64,000 bases of DNA, from the NCBI GenBank assembly GCA_023101725.1, contig JALJCO010009074.1, positions 186,001-250,000 of the forward strand, written 5' to 3'. Below the pieces are notes generated by a model. It was not told where the DNA came from, made no database searches, and saw only the letters and a list, made by a program, of their open reading frames with translations. The stretch is from Atherinomorus stipes (Eukaryota; Chordata; Actinopteri; Atheriniformes; Atherinidae). Shown one piece after another: positions 37,231-48,905 of the stretch. Made by a program: the position numbers and the translations under genes. The first letter of the stretch is position 1. Every line of letters begins with the position of its first letter.

Positions 37231-37253
37231 GGTCACTATTGTGACCGGTGGGG
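37231..37253 (+). repeat. GGTCAC...GTGACC palindrome, copy 3 of 3
   Basis: GGTCACTATTGTGACC followed by GGTGGGG. Same module as copies 1 and 2. Confidence 0.8.
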
Positions 37254-38360
37254 TGAGATGAACTCTGACTCTTCATCAAGTCCATGTGGAAAAAGGCCAA
37301 CTTTGCAATCTTCTTGTGTCTCATCCAACATCAACAAGAAACACTGGATCTTTTGTTGCTAAGTGATTCACCACATGCACCTAGATGAAGAATAGTCTGT
37401 ATAGGCTGATAAACACTGACAAGTCAACAGTGATATAATTCGGTCAAGGCAGACGAGAGGAAATGCAGAATCTGGTTATAACGCTGAGTTGGACAGGCCT
37501 TGCTGTGCCTCTCACATGCAGATGATCTATTGTTCATCCAAAATACCAATTAGTATGCAGCCTCATTATTAATCATGGCTGGCTCTCTGTTCACAAATAG
37601 AAGGTGAGTCCTCTAAGCGCAGATTATCTATCCAGATGATGATTTCTCACTCTTAAGCTACATTGCGACATGCCACAGGTGTATATGTCCCGTACCATAA
37701 CACAGTTCCAGCCCTCACACTCACAGACGCCTCTGACTCACCTTTATGACATCACCGCGGTGAGGTCATTGTCCTGCTATCCTGGGAGCGGATTAAACTT
37801 GTGGTAGACTGCTGTCACACTGGTCTCAGGCAAGCTTAAGCGTGGCCACACGAGATCACTCTGTGTGGCTCAGCAGATTAAAATGTGTGCTACTCTGCAT
37901 GATGTCATGAAGTTGAGCCCTGAGCATGACCTATATTAAGTATCATCCCTGCTTCTTTGCTTTTCTCGTAATCTCCACTGCCACCTTTGCACTACTTAGG
38001 CATAGCAAAAATTTAATTTAAAGAATGCATTGAGAAACTTAAGTTTTAAATCTTCTTTTATACAATGGAAGACAAATCTTAAGTAAAATAGGCCCCATGG
38101 TGGTTCATTATTTTGACCGTAGAGCTGAAGTGTACCTGTGACAGTTTCCCAAATCACAAATTCAAACTGTTACTGTTTCATGTATTTTCAATTATCACAA
38201 AAACTTTAGAGCTTTTTTTTTAAGGGGGGTAATCATCAGAAGCAAGGTTTATTAATGTTTACACTAATATCATTTAAACGTCACTTGGGCATTTGTTTCA
38301 GCACATGGAGGAAGAAGGTTTCTTTTATCTATAAACAAACACATGCAAAAAGAAAATCCT
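37254..38360. other. Unannotated intergenic sequence
   Basis: No feature that I can support. Confidence 0.35.
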
Positions 38361-38364
38361 CATC

Positions 38365-38560
38365 ATCAGTCATCATCATTTTCTAACGCTTATCCTGTTC
38401 AGTGTCCGGGGGTTGGTGGACCTATCCCAGCTATTATCAGGGAAAGGCGGGGTACACCCTGGACAGGTCGCCAGTCTGTCACATGGGCCAACACAGAGAG
38501 ACAGACAACCATTTACCTCATATCATACCTAGTGGGTAATTTCCAGTGATCAATTAAACT
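38365..38560 (-). mobile_element. SINE fragment (TGACTGA-tailed family), head missing
   Basis: Matches the 3' half of 35476-35868: GGCGGGGTACACCCTGGACA and CCAGTCTGTC. It breaks at the AT microsatellite starting near 38571. Confidence 0.85.
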
Positions 38561-38569
38561 TATATACTA

Positions 38570-38570
<1 letters not shown>

Positions 38571-38616
<46 letters not shown>
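38571..38616. repeat. (TA)n microsatellite
   Basis: Uninterrupted TA run at the truncated end of a SINE. Confidence 0.95.
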
Positions 38617-38619
<3 letters not shown>

Positions 38620-38702
38620 GACATCCTTTTAAAAAGCTGTTTTACGTATAAATGTATGTATGTATGTATATATTTACTAATATCACATCAGTGAGTGATC
38701 CA

Positions 38703-38714
38703 GATAGATAGATT

Positions 38715-38777
<63 letters not shown>

Positions 38778-38779
38778 GT

Positions 38780-38813
<34 letters not shown>
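38703..38813. repeat. Compound (GATA)n / (TATG)n microsatellite
   Basis: GATA run, TATG run, GATA run. The minus frames reading Tyr-Leu-Ser-Ile come from it. Confidence 0.95.
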
Positions 38814-38819
38814 CTTGCA

Positions 38820-41800
38820 CAGCAGAACAGATCCGCTGATTATCCGCGTTCTGACTGGAAATTCTGATAGTAGGCAGACCATAAGCAGACCTAAAGCTGT
38901 AGCTGCACCTTTGCCCCAGATCCATAGCGGATCCATTCATGATCATGTGCTTCAGTACGGACCCGTTTTATGGCTGTGTTTTTAATACCTACTGAAAGAG
39001 TTAATGACTATTGAGCATTTTGACGGTCAAAAGATTATAAATTTAACTAAAAAAAGAGCGAAGGACCTCCACCAGACAGCTCAACTCCCTTATTTTTGTG
39101 TGTTCTGGATCATAGTGTCCTGAATTTTCTCTGGATCCAGATCAACTTTCGAAACATTATAGAACTCATTGAGATCCTTTCTTGTAATATTTTACTAAAC
39201 ACTGGGGCCATTTGTATGGAGTTATATGGAGCACTTCTAAAAATTTGGCCTATTAGGGTGATGTTCATGTAAGACTGTTTAGGCGTTGGTGTGGAGGTTT
39301 GATGTTCACCATGGGGTGTCAGTCAGAATACACAGGACTTGCTTGTACGGTTAACCGTCTTTACTGGTCACTCTTAATCACAACAGCACAGTCATGCAAC
39401 AAACGACAGGCTTACAGGTGAGGAGTTCCAGGCTAGTTAAGGTGAATGCCTGGTGTGGTCTATAAACACAGAAATACAAAGCCATGAGGAACATTCGTTC
39501 AGCAAATAAACACATTCACGGTACAGTTAGGACTAAACATACATATGTGTTCAAGGCTAACAGTTTCTTTTATCTATAAACAGTTAATGGTAATTGGCAT
39601 GTAACAGGTCAGCTAGCTTAATAGCATAAAAAGGCACACGGTGAATGGAGGAACACTTCAATAAGCAAATCAGCTAAATTACATTAAAGGTTAAATAAAC
39701 ATCCAGGCAGAAATACAACTAGTCACTTCACAGATGGACACAGGTCGCGATATTCAACTGGCTAGAGGTCTGTCCAGCCATCTTCTCTCCTCGTGCTTGC
39801 TCCTGCTCATGTTTCATTTCTGCGTCCTGATGATATGACACGCATAAAGTTAGCCACGCCTGGGATTCAAACCCACTACCACCTGTACTCCAGCTGGCTG
39901 TCTAATCATTACGTTATCCACAGACACACATTCACTCAGCATTCAGCCCATTCTCTCTGTCACCGTGGGCAGCCTGTGTCGCCTCCATTTTCAAACACCC
40001 CTTCTTATTTTAGACAAGTCTGATAAAAGAAGATGGTTTGGAATGTTTTTTTTTAGTTTATTATCTGTTTTATTTGGGCCTTTTAGAGCGATCTGAACCA
40101 GCACGGAAGGGTTCCACGCGCTCTAACAGTTAACAGCTGACAGTGTGAGGACATGTGTTATCTGATGTAGACACTATAAATCCTTATGTAGATCTGATCT
40201 GAAAGAGTGCCAGAATCATTATGACTCGAGCTGAATACATGTATTACACACTGATTAGGGCTGGACTCTGTCTGCAAGAACACGCTGTTTGTTCCTGGAT
40301 GCATTTACACAATAGAGGCCGAGTTGACGAGGCGTGAAAAAACCCCTAGAAATACAAGATGCCGAAAAACTCGACAGTTGGTAGGAACCCTAGGGGAACC
40401 AAAATTTTTCGGCAGCTTAGTATTTTAAGTGTTAATTCTGAATTATTTCATTTGGTATAATTAATTTCTAATTAAAAAACAGCATGTAACCGGGGCCATT
40501 GTCTCAGTGAAGATTTATATAGCTAGATTTCACAGAATAGCTGTGTTGTTTTCACTGTGTAACAACTGCGACTATACAACCAGCTAAACTGTTGTGGAAA
40601 TAACAAGGAGTCGTAGTTAGCTGTACTCTGTCATTTATTGTGGCTCTTTCCATCATTTCACACAGAGAGTAAAAACTGTAATAACACAAAAATAGCTGTT
40701 TTAGTTTCACTGAAACAAATTACTTGCTCATAAAAAACAACCATCTAAACATTAACTTAAATCTGACAACAAAATGTACTTATGACATTGCTTCCTTGAC
40801 ATTTCCAGCATAACTGTGGTAAAACAGCATGGCCGGATAAAACACACGCAGACTGACTAGCTTGCTTCCATGTGGTGACTGACAGGGAGTAGCTAACAGG
40901 AAACAGCTAACAGAAAAAGGCTTGTCAAAATAAAGGTCTGACTACCAAGATAAAAGTGTAACAAATTACGTTCAAAAGGAAAATGCAGTCGATTTTAGAA
41001 AAAAAGAAAATACATAACATGAAAATGAGATTTAAAATGTTTTTTTTTTTCTAAGTATCACTGTACATGTCTGCAAATGTGAAATATTATATGTGGAAAA
41101 ACGTGCTGCATGTTTTTTTGTAAAGCTGTGTGCACATTAGGGCTAATTTGGCAACACTCAGGATTGAGTGGACAAATTTCCCATTTTGGAGATGTGTGTT
41201 TGTACATGTGAGTGTGTGTTGGGCGGGGTTTCAGGGAAACCATACAGCTGTAAATGGTCATTGGCGACTAAGGAAAATCCATCCTGTTTATACGCATTCC
41301 TAAAATTCCAAAGGTCATGCTTTGTCATTTTCCTTACAGGAAAAGAGTTTTGAATCTGGAAATGCCCCACAGCCTGTTTTCTCATGAAAGGTTATATGTG
41401 TGTGTATTGTTTTGTGGGGGCTGCCTTGCTATCACCTGATGTGACAAGGTTATGGACGTGTTACCGGAATTTTTTCCTTTCTGTTTCTATTATTTTCCAT
41501 GAGGAAACTCCACTCCATGGTCATCACTTTGATCACGGGTGGCAACATCCTCATGTTGACTTCTGCAAGTCAGATGACTCAGAGTGAAAAATATTGCTAT
41601 TGTACCAAACTTTGAATGTTCATCTGATTATCTCTAATTGCCTCCATCCATTTGGACACTTTAATTTCTCTGATGATACTTAAAAGGGAAAATCTCTCCT
41701 TTTTTGGTCACTTTTAAAGGTCAAAAAGTTTCTTGAGGTTGAATTTTTACAGATGACATGCTCAACTTGTGATCGTTCCTTCAATTAGGTTCATTAAAGA

Positions 41801-42190
41801 GTGAGAGTTACATTTCCTTCCTCAAGAACACTGAACCATTGTAAACACCCATCAGGTGGTAGCCATGGCTGTCTGGACTCAGCCCCAGACCATCCAAATT
41901 TAAACCTCTCACCAGACCTGTGTTGTAAAATATTTAGTGACTGGGACCTAAAATAAACATAGCAAAGTTTGCAAGTCAATTCAAGCAGACAGTGAGCATG
42001 TGTGTGAGACAAACATAACAGTCCTGTTCACTGCAACTGACATCCACTCTATGTTTTGCACTATGGTTTCTATTATTTAAAGTAATATGTAGAAGTTTTA
42101 AAATCCTACAGTGTTTCAAAGGGCTGTTTCTGTGGATAGTTAAACCACTCTGACATGCACAGAGGAAGAGAAGTAATTTCTTGGTGCTTC
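38820..42190. other. Intergenic sequence, one tRNA-like SINE head
   Basis: No gene recognised. At about 39850-39920 the minus strand has TGGATAACGTAATGATTAG and GGGTTTGAATCCC, spaced like tRNA A and B boxes. No acceptor stem pairs, so a SINE or tRNA relic is more likely than a tRNA gene. Confidence 0.35.
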
Positions 42191-42196
42191 AGCGTG

Positions 42197-42236
42197 TTCA
42201 ATATATATATACATACATATATATATATATATATAT
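42197..42236. repeat. (TA)n microsatellite
   Basis: TA dinucleotide run with a few C. Confidence 0.9.
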
Positions 42237-42249
42237 ACTTCCATTGCTT

Positions 42250-42745
42250 TATATACATTTGTCCTCAAAATTATTCATACCTTCCAGTTAAGGAAAATGC
42301 TAAGTTCACAACAATAATTCAAATTAAAATATCACATTTTTTTTTTTGTAAAAAGTAATGATAAATAAAAATTTTGTAATTATAATTTAGAGAAAATAAA
42401 ATGCTGTTGAGTTGTGGTTGAAAAGAATATTTTTTAAAAATGACACAAACAAAACTCCTAGAAATTAGAACACCTTGCTCATAAACAGTGGGTCACAATA
42501 CCTGTCAACAGGTGCAGATGTCTGATTGAACATTACAGAAAACACTTAATTGCAGTAATTTCCTGAAACAAAATTTTTGTTCGGGAGCCCTATCACGCTT
42601 GTTTACTTGTTTTATTTTGTGTTTGTTTGGTTTGATTATTTCTGTTGAACCTCCATACAAAATCAATGTCATGATTTTTATTTATTTTTTATTTTTAAAG
42701 ATGTATTATTACTTTTTTTCAATTTCATCTTATTTCACTGACAGA
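42250..42745. mobile_element. Tc1/mariner-like MITE copy (related to 60027-60775)
   Basis: Starts near TTTGTCCTCAAAATTATTC. Shares with the second copy ACCTTGCTCAT, ACCTGTCAACAGGTGC, GTCTGATTG, GTTTACTTGTTTTATTTTG and TTTCTGTTGAACC. No transposase frame. Confidence 0.6.
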
Positions 42746-42801
42746 TATATGTATACTTATATATATATATATATATAAATGAATATAGTCGTCCTCAAAA
42801 T

Positions 42802-42819
42802 TATATATATATATATATA

Positions 42820-42900
<81 letters not shown>
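42802..42900. repeat. (TA)n(GA)n compound microsatellite
   Basis: A long TA run (about 42802-42867) passes directly into GA repeats to 42900, then into the Tc1-like end. Confidence 0.95.
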
Positions 42901-42904
<4 letters not shown>

Positions 42905-42977
42905 CCATGTTTTGAAAAAAATTAAGCGAGACCACCCTAAAAAAAAAATAAATAAAAAAAATCCCAATAATCCCAAA

Positions 42978-43130
42978 TAGAGAGCCAATTAGGAAATTCA
43001 TTCTCTGCATGTTCACCTGCACCTGCACCTGCATTAAACCTGAGAGCAGTTGGCTGCTAATAAAAGCGCCCAGGGAGCAGTTGGTGGGGGTTAAGGACCT
43101 TGCTCAAGGGTTCACAGTAAAAATGGTAAA
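42978..43130 (-). mobile_element. SINE fragment (CTGAGCAAGGTCCTTAACC family, minus strand)
   Basis: Contains GGTTAAGGACCTTGCTCA, the reverse complement of the family core, and GAGCAGTTGGTGGGG. Lies within the Tc1-like element. Confidence 0.75.
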
Positions 43131-43247
43131 AGTACATCTGTCGGGACAAATATAATGATAACAACAAAAAGCTCGTAAGAGTTTAATTTAAGAACTATTA
43201 TCGAGCCATTTTCCATGCTTTTCTTGATAAGTGATTTTGGTTATTAA

Positions 43248-44152
43248 AGGTGTCATAACCTAGTGTTTTACATACACGATCCTTCTTAAATCATCTTCAA
43301 ATGAATTTTTAATTATAGTTGGATGGGAGGAAAATTTAATGAGCTCATTTGAACCTTTTTTTATCCCCAACTTTTGTTTTTCGCGAGAATACGCACGAGA
43401 ATTAGACCTGTCTGTAAGCGCGTTCACGAGGCAAGCATCAAAGTCAAAACAAGTTTTACCGGGACAGACCAGGTGAAGGAAATGATGTCCTAACAAAGAA
43501 AAACGTGAGAAAAACGTTACGGTGCGGCTGATAGAAAGAATCCGCAGAGTAAAACAGCTGGACTCTGATGAATATAAGGAGCGGACATCTGACTTAAAGT
43601 TAACCAAACAGTGTTAGCTTTTGTAGCTACATTAGCAGTTTGTCCGTTTGTCTACCATCATTTACTGGTCTGTTACACAAAAGATAATAAGTTACACAAG
43701 CAGCAACATTTATCAACTTCACATCCTCACTGAACTAATATAATCCACTGTCCCTGGTAATGCTGTCCCTCCTGTTAGAGCACTGAAAACTGCTGAATTT
43801 CTGCTGAGGCAGCTCAGCACGGCAATTTTTCCCTCCTCCTCCTCCTCCTCCTCCTCGTCCTCTGACAAAGCTGGTCATAATGCTCCACGGCAGGTAATCA
43901 GCTGCTTTCAGGTGGTGCTAAAGAGGCTAGCTTTGCAGCTAGGAGTCTCTGTAGTTCACATCATTCGGAGAAAAAAATCCAAATTGCGTACTGTGGAGAG
44001 CGCTCTAGTGGCCGATTCTGGTGAGAAGAGAGAGCCCACACTGAAAGACGAAGTCACTTTCACTCTTGAGTTTCTGGCACGTTTTAACTGAGGTACTGCT
44101 CCAATACACGTGTTTTAACGTGAAAAAGTGGGATTTCCGGGTGATGACTCCT
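43248..44152 (-). mobile_element. TTAA-flanked DNA element (family K4), 905 bp
   Basis: TTAA at 43244-43247 and 44153-44156. Ends AGGTGTCATAACC and, from the right, AGGAGTCATCACC. A minus-strand frame of 115 codons (43607-43260) runs to within 12 bp of the end. A (CTC)n run lies at 43831-43858. No known transposase motif. Confidence 0.78.
43260..43607 (-). pseudogene. Open frame to the edge of K4, possible transposase C-terminal remnant
   Basis: 115 codons, ending DDLRRIVYVKH and stop, 12 bp inside the left inverted repeat. An acceptor-like TTTGTTAG lies at about 43496 in front of GHHFLHLVCPGKTCFDFDAC, so the true exon may start there. No family recognised; could be chance. Confidence 0.3.
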
Positions 44153-44324
44153 TTAAATTCTTACATCAATAGCTATAGCACTGTACTGCCAAAAACAGCT
44201 TTTAGGCAGTCTATGTTTTATTTTCTGTCTCTTTTAGTCACATGAATCACACCACAGTTGGTACTCGATTACATAACCATTAATTTTGATGACAAAGTTG
44301 GTCTCTTAATTTTTTCCATGGCTG

Positions 44325-46120
44325 TATATATATATAGTATAATACACTTATCTGTATCGGTCAATCCCGAATACGTATATATTTTAACTCAGATTGAGTG
44401 CACTTCCTAAAGGAATGGTTGAGGAGGAAAAGTTTATGAGCACTGGCTTGTTTGTAGTCTTGAATTATCCCCAACAAAGTATGTGTGGAGAATCAGACAA
44501 TGGCAACTCTGTAATGTTGCACGACTTGGAGCAAAATGATGTATGACATGTTTCATGGCTCGATGTCCTAAATCTTCTAACACTTTAATTGTTGTGAAAA
44601 AGAATGGCAACATGGCAAAGTGGGGAAAATGCCAAATTATTTTAGAATGTGATACAGACATAGACATAGTGTTAAAAGAAATTAGATTAACCAGAAGACA
44701 ATAAACTATCTTGGCTTCACAGTGTTTGCAAAGAAATAAAGGTCTAGAAACCACAGCATTTCTTTGTTCATGATATCCCATATTTTCCTTGATTTGTGTT
44801 TTAATATAATTTGGCTAAATGAGCCTAAAAGAAAACCACCAATTTCTCATTTTAATGAAAGTTTTTTAAGTGTAAACAACTCACACCACATAATGTTGTA
44901 TACCGTCAGAGTTGCTCCGTGCTGCCTCTCAAACCTTGATAAGTGATTGTTCGTGATGACTCAGACAGTTTTGAGTGTGTACATGTCTGTGAGAGCAGGC
45001 AGTGTGTGTCACTGTCTAGAGGTGTGTCCCGTGTCTATTTTAAAGACTTCACTCTCTCTTCTCCCTCCTTGTCTCTGCTCCCCGTGTCCCCATTCCTCTG
45101 TGCCCCCATTTCCCACCATCCCACCTTCATTCTCTTCCTCTCAAAAGCAAATACCACCACGTACACACATTTCACTCTCTATTTTTGATCACATTCCAGC
45201 CCAGTGACTTCAGCTTGTGTGTGTGTGTGCATGTGTGCCCATGACGTCAGCTGTTTGTTTGCATACTCTGGTTGTGTCTGGGGCACTAGCTTGGCAGATA
45301 AGGAGGGTGGGAGTCTGTACATGTGTATGTGTGTGTTTTGTGTTTTGAAGGGAAGAGAGGAGGGAAATGCCAGACATGAACAAGTTCACAAAAAATGTTC
45401 TGTTTAAACTCAGAAGAACTGGCTTCTGGAGTGATGAACATGTCAACTTTATAGAGTCTTCATTGTTGAGCAACTGATGATTGAGTATATTCTTATTTCT
45501 CTGTCTCTGCCGCTCTCTCACCCTAGCCGAAGGAAACTGCAGCCTATGATAACACATTCTGAGACAATGGGTCCAGTGGGTCTCAATAGACACGCACATG
45601 ATGCACGATGCATACACATCTACTGTGCTGGTGAAGCTCAGGGTCAAGGGTTCTGTCTGCGCCGCTGATAGACTCCAACTCCTCTGAAATTATTTATCAA
45701 ATATGAAACAATCTGAACATACCATCAACATTTTTCTGTCTCTTTTTTTTCCTTGTGTTCCCTAAAATGACCTGTTGGAATAAAGAATCATCCCTTTCCC
45801 ACCTTCCCTCCCCTGCCTGGACCTTGTCTGCCCAGTGATAAGGTCAGATTGGGTTTATTTTGGGCTGCTTGCAGAGCTGCGGAGACTATCAAAGCCCCCC
45901 CAGGGTTTCCCTTAAAAGCATTTTGTTGTGTTTTGGGAGGTTTGGTCCCTCACGTGTGGTAACAGCTCTGCTGTCTGAGAGGTTTGACCTTGATTGGCTG
46001 CATTATCTGCTACTGGTGTCTGAGATTTTAAAAGAAAATGAAGATTAATTTGTTTTCAATGTGGGTTTGCTGCTTTGAGAGAGACGTTTCTCTAAAAAAA
46101 AAATTCTACATATCAAATAT
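44325..46120. other. Unannotated intergenic sequence
   Basis: Short open frames (44434-44781, 45210-45647) show no domain. A pyrimidine-rich stretch lies at about 45050-45140. Confidence 0.35.
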
Positions 46121-46121
46121 G

Positions 46122-47334
46122 TAGGCTGCAGGTCCAGATGGTGTCAGTCCCAGAGTTCTCAAGACCTGCTCAGAACAACTACCGGTTCTCCAGCACCTTT
46201 TTGACACCAGCCTGAGACAGAACAGTTCCTGTGCTGTGGAAAACATCCTGTCTTGTTCCTGTCCCTAAAAAACCTCAACTAGCTGAACCAAATGACTACA
46301 GACCAGTTGCCCCGACATCTCATATCATGAAAGTCCTGGAGAGACTCTTACTGGCTCACCTAAACAGGCAAGTGAATACCTTTCAGGACCCATTACAGTT
46401 TGCAAATCGTAATGGGCTTGGGGTTGAAGACGCCATCATCTTCCTGCTTCAGAGAGCCCACTCTCATCTGGACCAGTCAGGCAGCACTTTGAGGGTCATG
46501 TTCTTTGATTTTTCGAGTGCCTTTGATACTATTCAGCCTGCTTTGCTATGTGAGAAGCTCCATAACTTCCAGGTGGATCCTCCACAACCACCTGGATTTA
46601 CAACTACCTAACAAACAGACCACAGTTTGTGAGACTGAAAGGTTGTGTGTCTGAGATGGTGGTCAGCAGCACTGGAGCACCACAAGGAACTGTACTCTCC
46701 CCATTCCTCTTTACACTGTACACCTCAGACTTGCGGTACAACTCTGAGTCCTGTCATCTGCAGAAATACTCTGATGACTCTGCAGTTGTGGGGTGTATCA
46801 GTGATGGACAAGAAGCCGAGTACAGGGAACTGGTCAGTCAGTTTGTGAAATGGTGTGGTAACAATCACCTCATCTTAAATACCAGCAAGACTAAAGAGAT
46901 GATTGTTGACTTCAGGAGGAGCAAGAATAAGCAGCATAGTCCTGTCTACATCCTGGAAGAGGAGGTGGTGGAGAATTACAAATACCTTGGAGTTCAGCTG
47001 GACAACAGACTCGACTGGAAATGCAACACTGACTACATCTACAAGAAAGGTCAGAGCAGACTCTACTTCTTAAGGAAGCTGAGATCATTCAACGTCTGCA
47101 CCAAGATGTTGCAGATCTTCTATAGGTCTGTTGTGGAAAGTGCAATCAGCTTTGCAGCATCTGCTGGGGAAGCAGCATCAGAACCAGAGACTTGAAGAAA
47201 CTAAACAAGCTGATCAAGAAAAGTGGTTCTGTGCTGGGGATAACTCTGGACACTCATTTGACATTTCATGAATGTGTTAATGCCAGTGTTACCAGTGTGA
47301 CCAACTGCAAAGAAAACTGCTTCAGTTACATGTA
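46122..47334 (+). pseudogene. Rex1/L2-like LINE reverse transcriptase relic
   Basis: Reading frames in order: AAGPDGVSPRVLK (RT start block), LVPVPKKPQLAEPNDYRPVA, then VMFFDFSSAFDTIQP (catalytic DFSSAF), APQGTVLSPFLFTLYTSDL, KYSDDSAVVG (the YxDD box as YSDD), NTSKTKEMIVDFRR and VENYKYLGVQLDNRLDW. At least three frameshifts (near 46210, 46575 and 47140) and no endonuclease upstream: a dead 5'-truncated copy of a CR1/Rex1-type element. After 47334 it is interrupted by a hAT-like MITE. Confidence 0.88.
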
Positions 47335-47342
47335 TTCATTAC

Positions 47343-47718
47343 TAGGGATGTATACCGAGTACTGGTTCCTAATCTTAACGATACAAGTTAAGATTCTCGA
47401 CAAACAATACTGTTATCGATGCTTTTTGAACGTCTACTTAACTGCCGCGTAATCATTACACCATCATGTAATCATGGTGATAGAGTAAGACAGACACACC
47501 TCCCTTATTCTCACAACTGTCCTTCACCTACCATTATGTCCAGACCTCTCAATGCTATCTGAACAAGTGTTTTAACAACTTTTATTGTCTTGTAGTGTCT
47601 TTATTATGTTCTCTAAATTACGTTATAGTATCAATAAGAGTAAATACTGGTACTGATAAGGAGTAGCCTACCAATATTGGTATCAGTATAGATAAAATCA
47701 TAACGATATACATCCCTA
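47343..47718 (+). mobile_element. hAT-like MITE, 376 bp, with perfect 8-bp target duplication
   Basis: TTCATTAC at 47335-47342 and 47719-47726. Ends TAGGGATGTATACCG and (from the right) TAGGGATGTATATCG. Matches the copy at 58917-59304 along its length. Confidence 0.93.
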
Positions 47719-47726
47719 TTCATTAC

Positions 47727-48162
47727 AGTTCTTTGGTATCACAGAGTTTCTTAAATTAACTTCAAAATTATGGCATTCACTTATGTGCCAGCAGATTAAT
47801 ACATTATCACAAAATTAGTTATTTTAGTTATCAGAAGCTTTACTCTTCAGTACTGTTACAAAATTAAGATTTAACACAACTTTCATTTTATCAGCTGGAT
47901 TCATTGTATCCATTAAATGTTTAAGATTCAAGTGCTTAAAAGGGGGAAAAAACAAAACATTATTATTATTCATTTCAGATTTTTGATTTACTGAATTGTA
48001 GATCTTAAATATTGTCATTGGATTAAATGGTGCTTGAGGACCTCCTATACAGTCAAATTTGCCTACACAGGACATTCACTTATAGGTAAACGGCTCCACT
48101 ATGTGTCAGCAGGTCTGAATTGCGGCCTAAAGTGGGGGGAAGACTTCTTGGAAAGCATATTG
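47727..48162. other. Unannotated intergenic sequence
   Basis: AT-rich, nothing recognised up to the CTCF-like motif. Confidence 0.35.
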
Positions 48163-48178
48163 ACACTAGAGGGCGCCA
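48163..48178 (+). promoter_or_regulatory. CTCF-like motif
   Basis: ACACTAGAGGGCGCCA differs from the core CTCF consensus (CCASYAGRKGGCRS) at one position. It lies about 430 bp upstream of the ETS site of the candidate promoter. Motif match only. Confidence 0.4.
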
Positions 48179-48280
48179 TGTATTTTGTTATTGGCAGATG
48201 CCCGCTGCCATGAGGTAGCAGAATGAGACCGGAAACAGTTTGAAAATGTACCACATCACCAGCGCAGTCGTGTACAGTGT

Positions 48281-48344
48281 TAAATAAATAAATAAATGGA
48301 TAGATAGATAGAAAGATAGATAAATAAATAAATGAATAAATAGA

Positions 48345-48391
<47 letters not shown>
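48281..48391. repeat. (AAAT)n with GATA interruptions
   Basis: Long AAAT repeat with a GATA block at 48299-48323. The Tyr/Leu/Ile/Phe frames on the minus strand derive from it. Confidence 0.95.
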
Positions 48392-48596
48392 AAGACATAT
48401 ATTAAGGGGGGGGCTTCTAAGTTGTTTAATCACTTTAAGCTATGCTTACTTTTGGCAAAGTTAATACATATGTCAATTTCAATATTTTGAAAACATACCC
48501 TTACTTCCAAATTTTAAATTCATTCAATTTTTAATTATTTTAATGTTTACGTCTATCAACTAAGTCGTGTTGCTAAACTTGAATTTGAAAAGTTTA

Positions 48597-48905
48597 ACCG
48601 GAAGTGTCTGTCCTCCTGTTAGCTTGACCGTAACTGTCAACATTTGTAGCGCCTAAGCTGTCACAACAAGCACGAGACTGTCTGCTTTAGCTCACTGTCA
48701 TGCAGATTAATCTTTGACCTATGGAAATCTATCAGAAATTTACTTTGTGGATTTTGCTGCTCGGACTTGAACGTGATTGTGATGTCTTGAACGACTGTCT
48801 GGACTGAAACGTGGGTAACCATTTCCTGGCAGAACAGAGTCAGTTAGTTGGCCGTTGGTGAGCGTTTGTTTTCTTTATCAGCGACTGGCCTCACAACAAA
48901 AAGAG
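48597..48905 (+). promoter_or_regulatory. Candidate promoter and non-coding first exon of the SUN gene
   Basis: A perfect ETS/GABP-type site (ACCGGAAGTG, 48598-48607) begins a stretch that ends AAAGAG|GTAAGT at 48905/48906, a strong splice donor. The coding exon at 55079 has only two bases before ATG, so a 5' non-coding exon must exist. This is the best candidate seen between 48 and 55 kb. Short upstream ATGs occur (for example at 48721, a frame of about 28 codons). No TATA box was seen. The exon and its link to the SUN gene are inference. Confidence 0.4.

Larger units (their letters stand above)
42902..44324. mobile_element. Tc1/mariner-like element with two nested insertions
   Basis: Left end CAGCCATGTTTTGAAAAAAA and right end (reverse complement) CAGCCATGGAAAAAATTAAG; both are followed by AATTAAG(C/A)GAGACCA. 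A TA follows the right end. Inside are a SINE fragment (42978-43130) and a TTAA element (43248-44152). Without them the element is a few hundred bp. Confidence 0.7.

Noticed and set aside
39850..39925. Possible tRNA gene on the minus strand
   Set aside because: A- and B-box-like strings only, no acceptor stem pairing. Kept as a tRNA-like relic.
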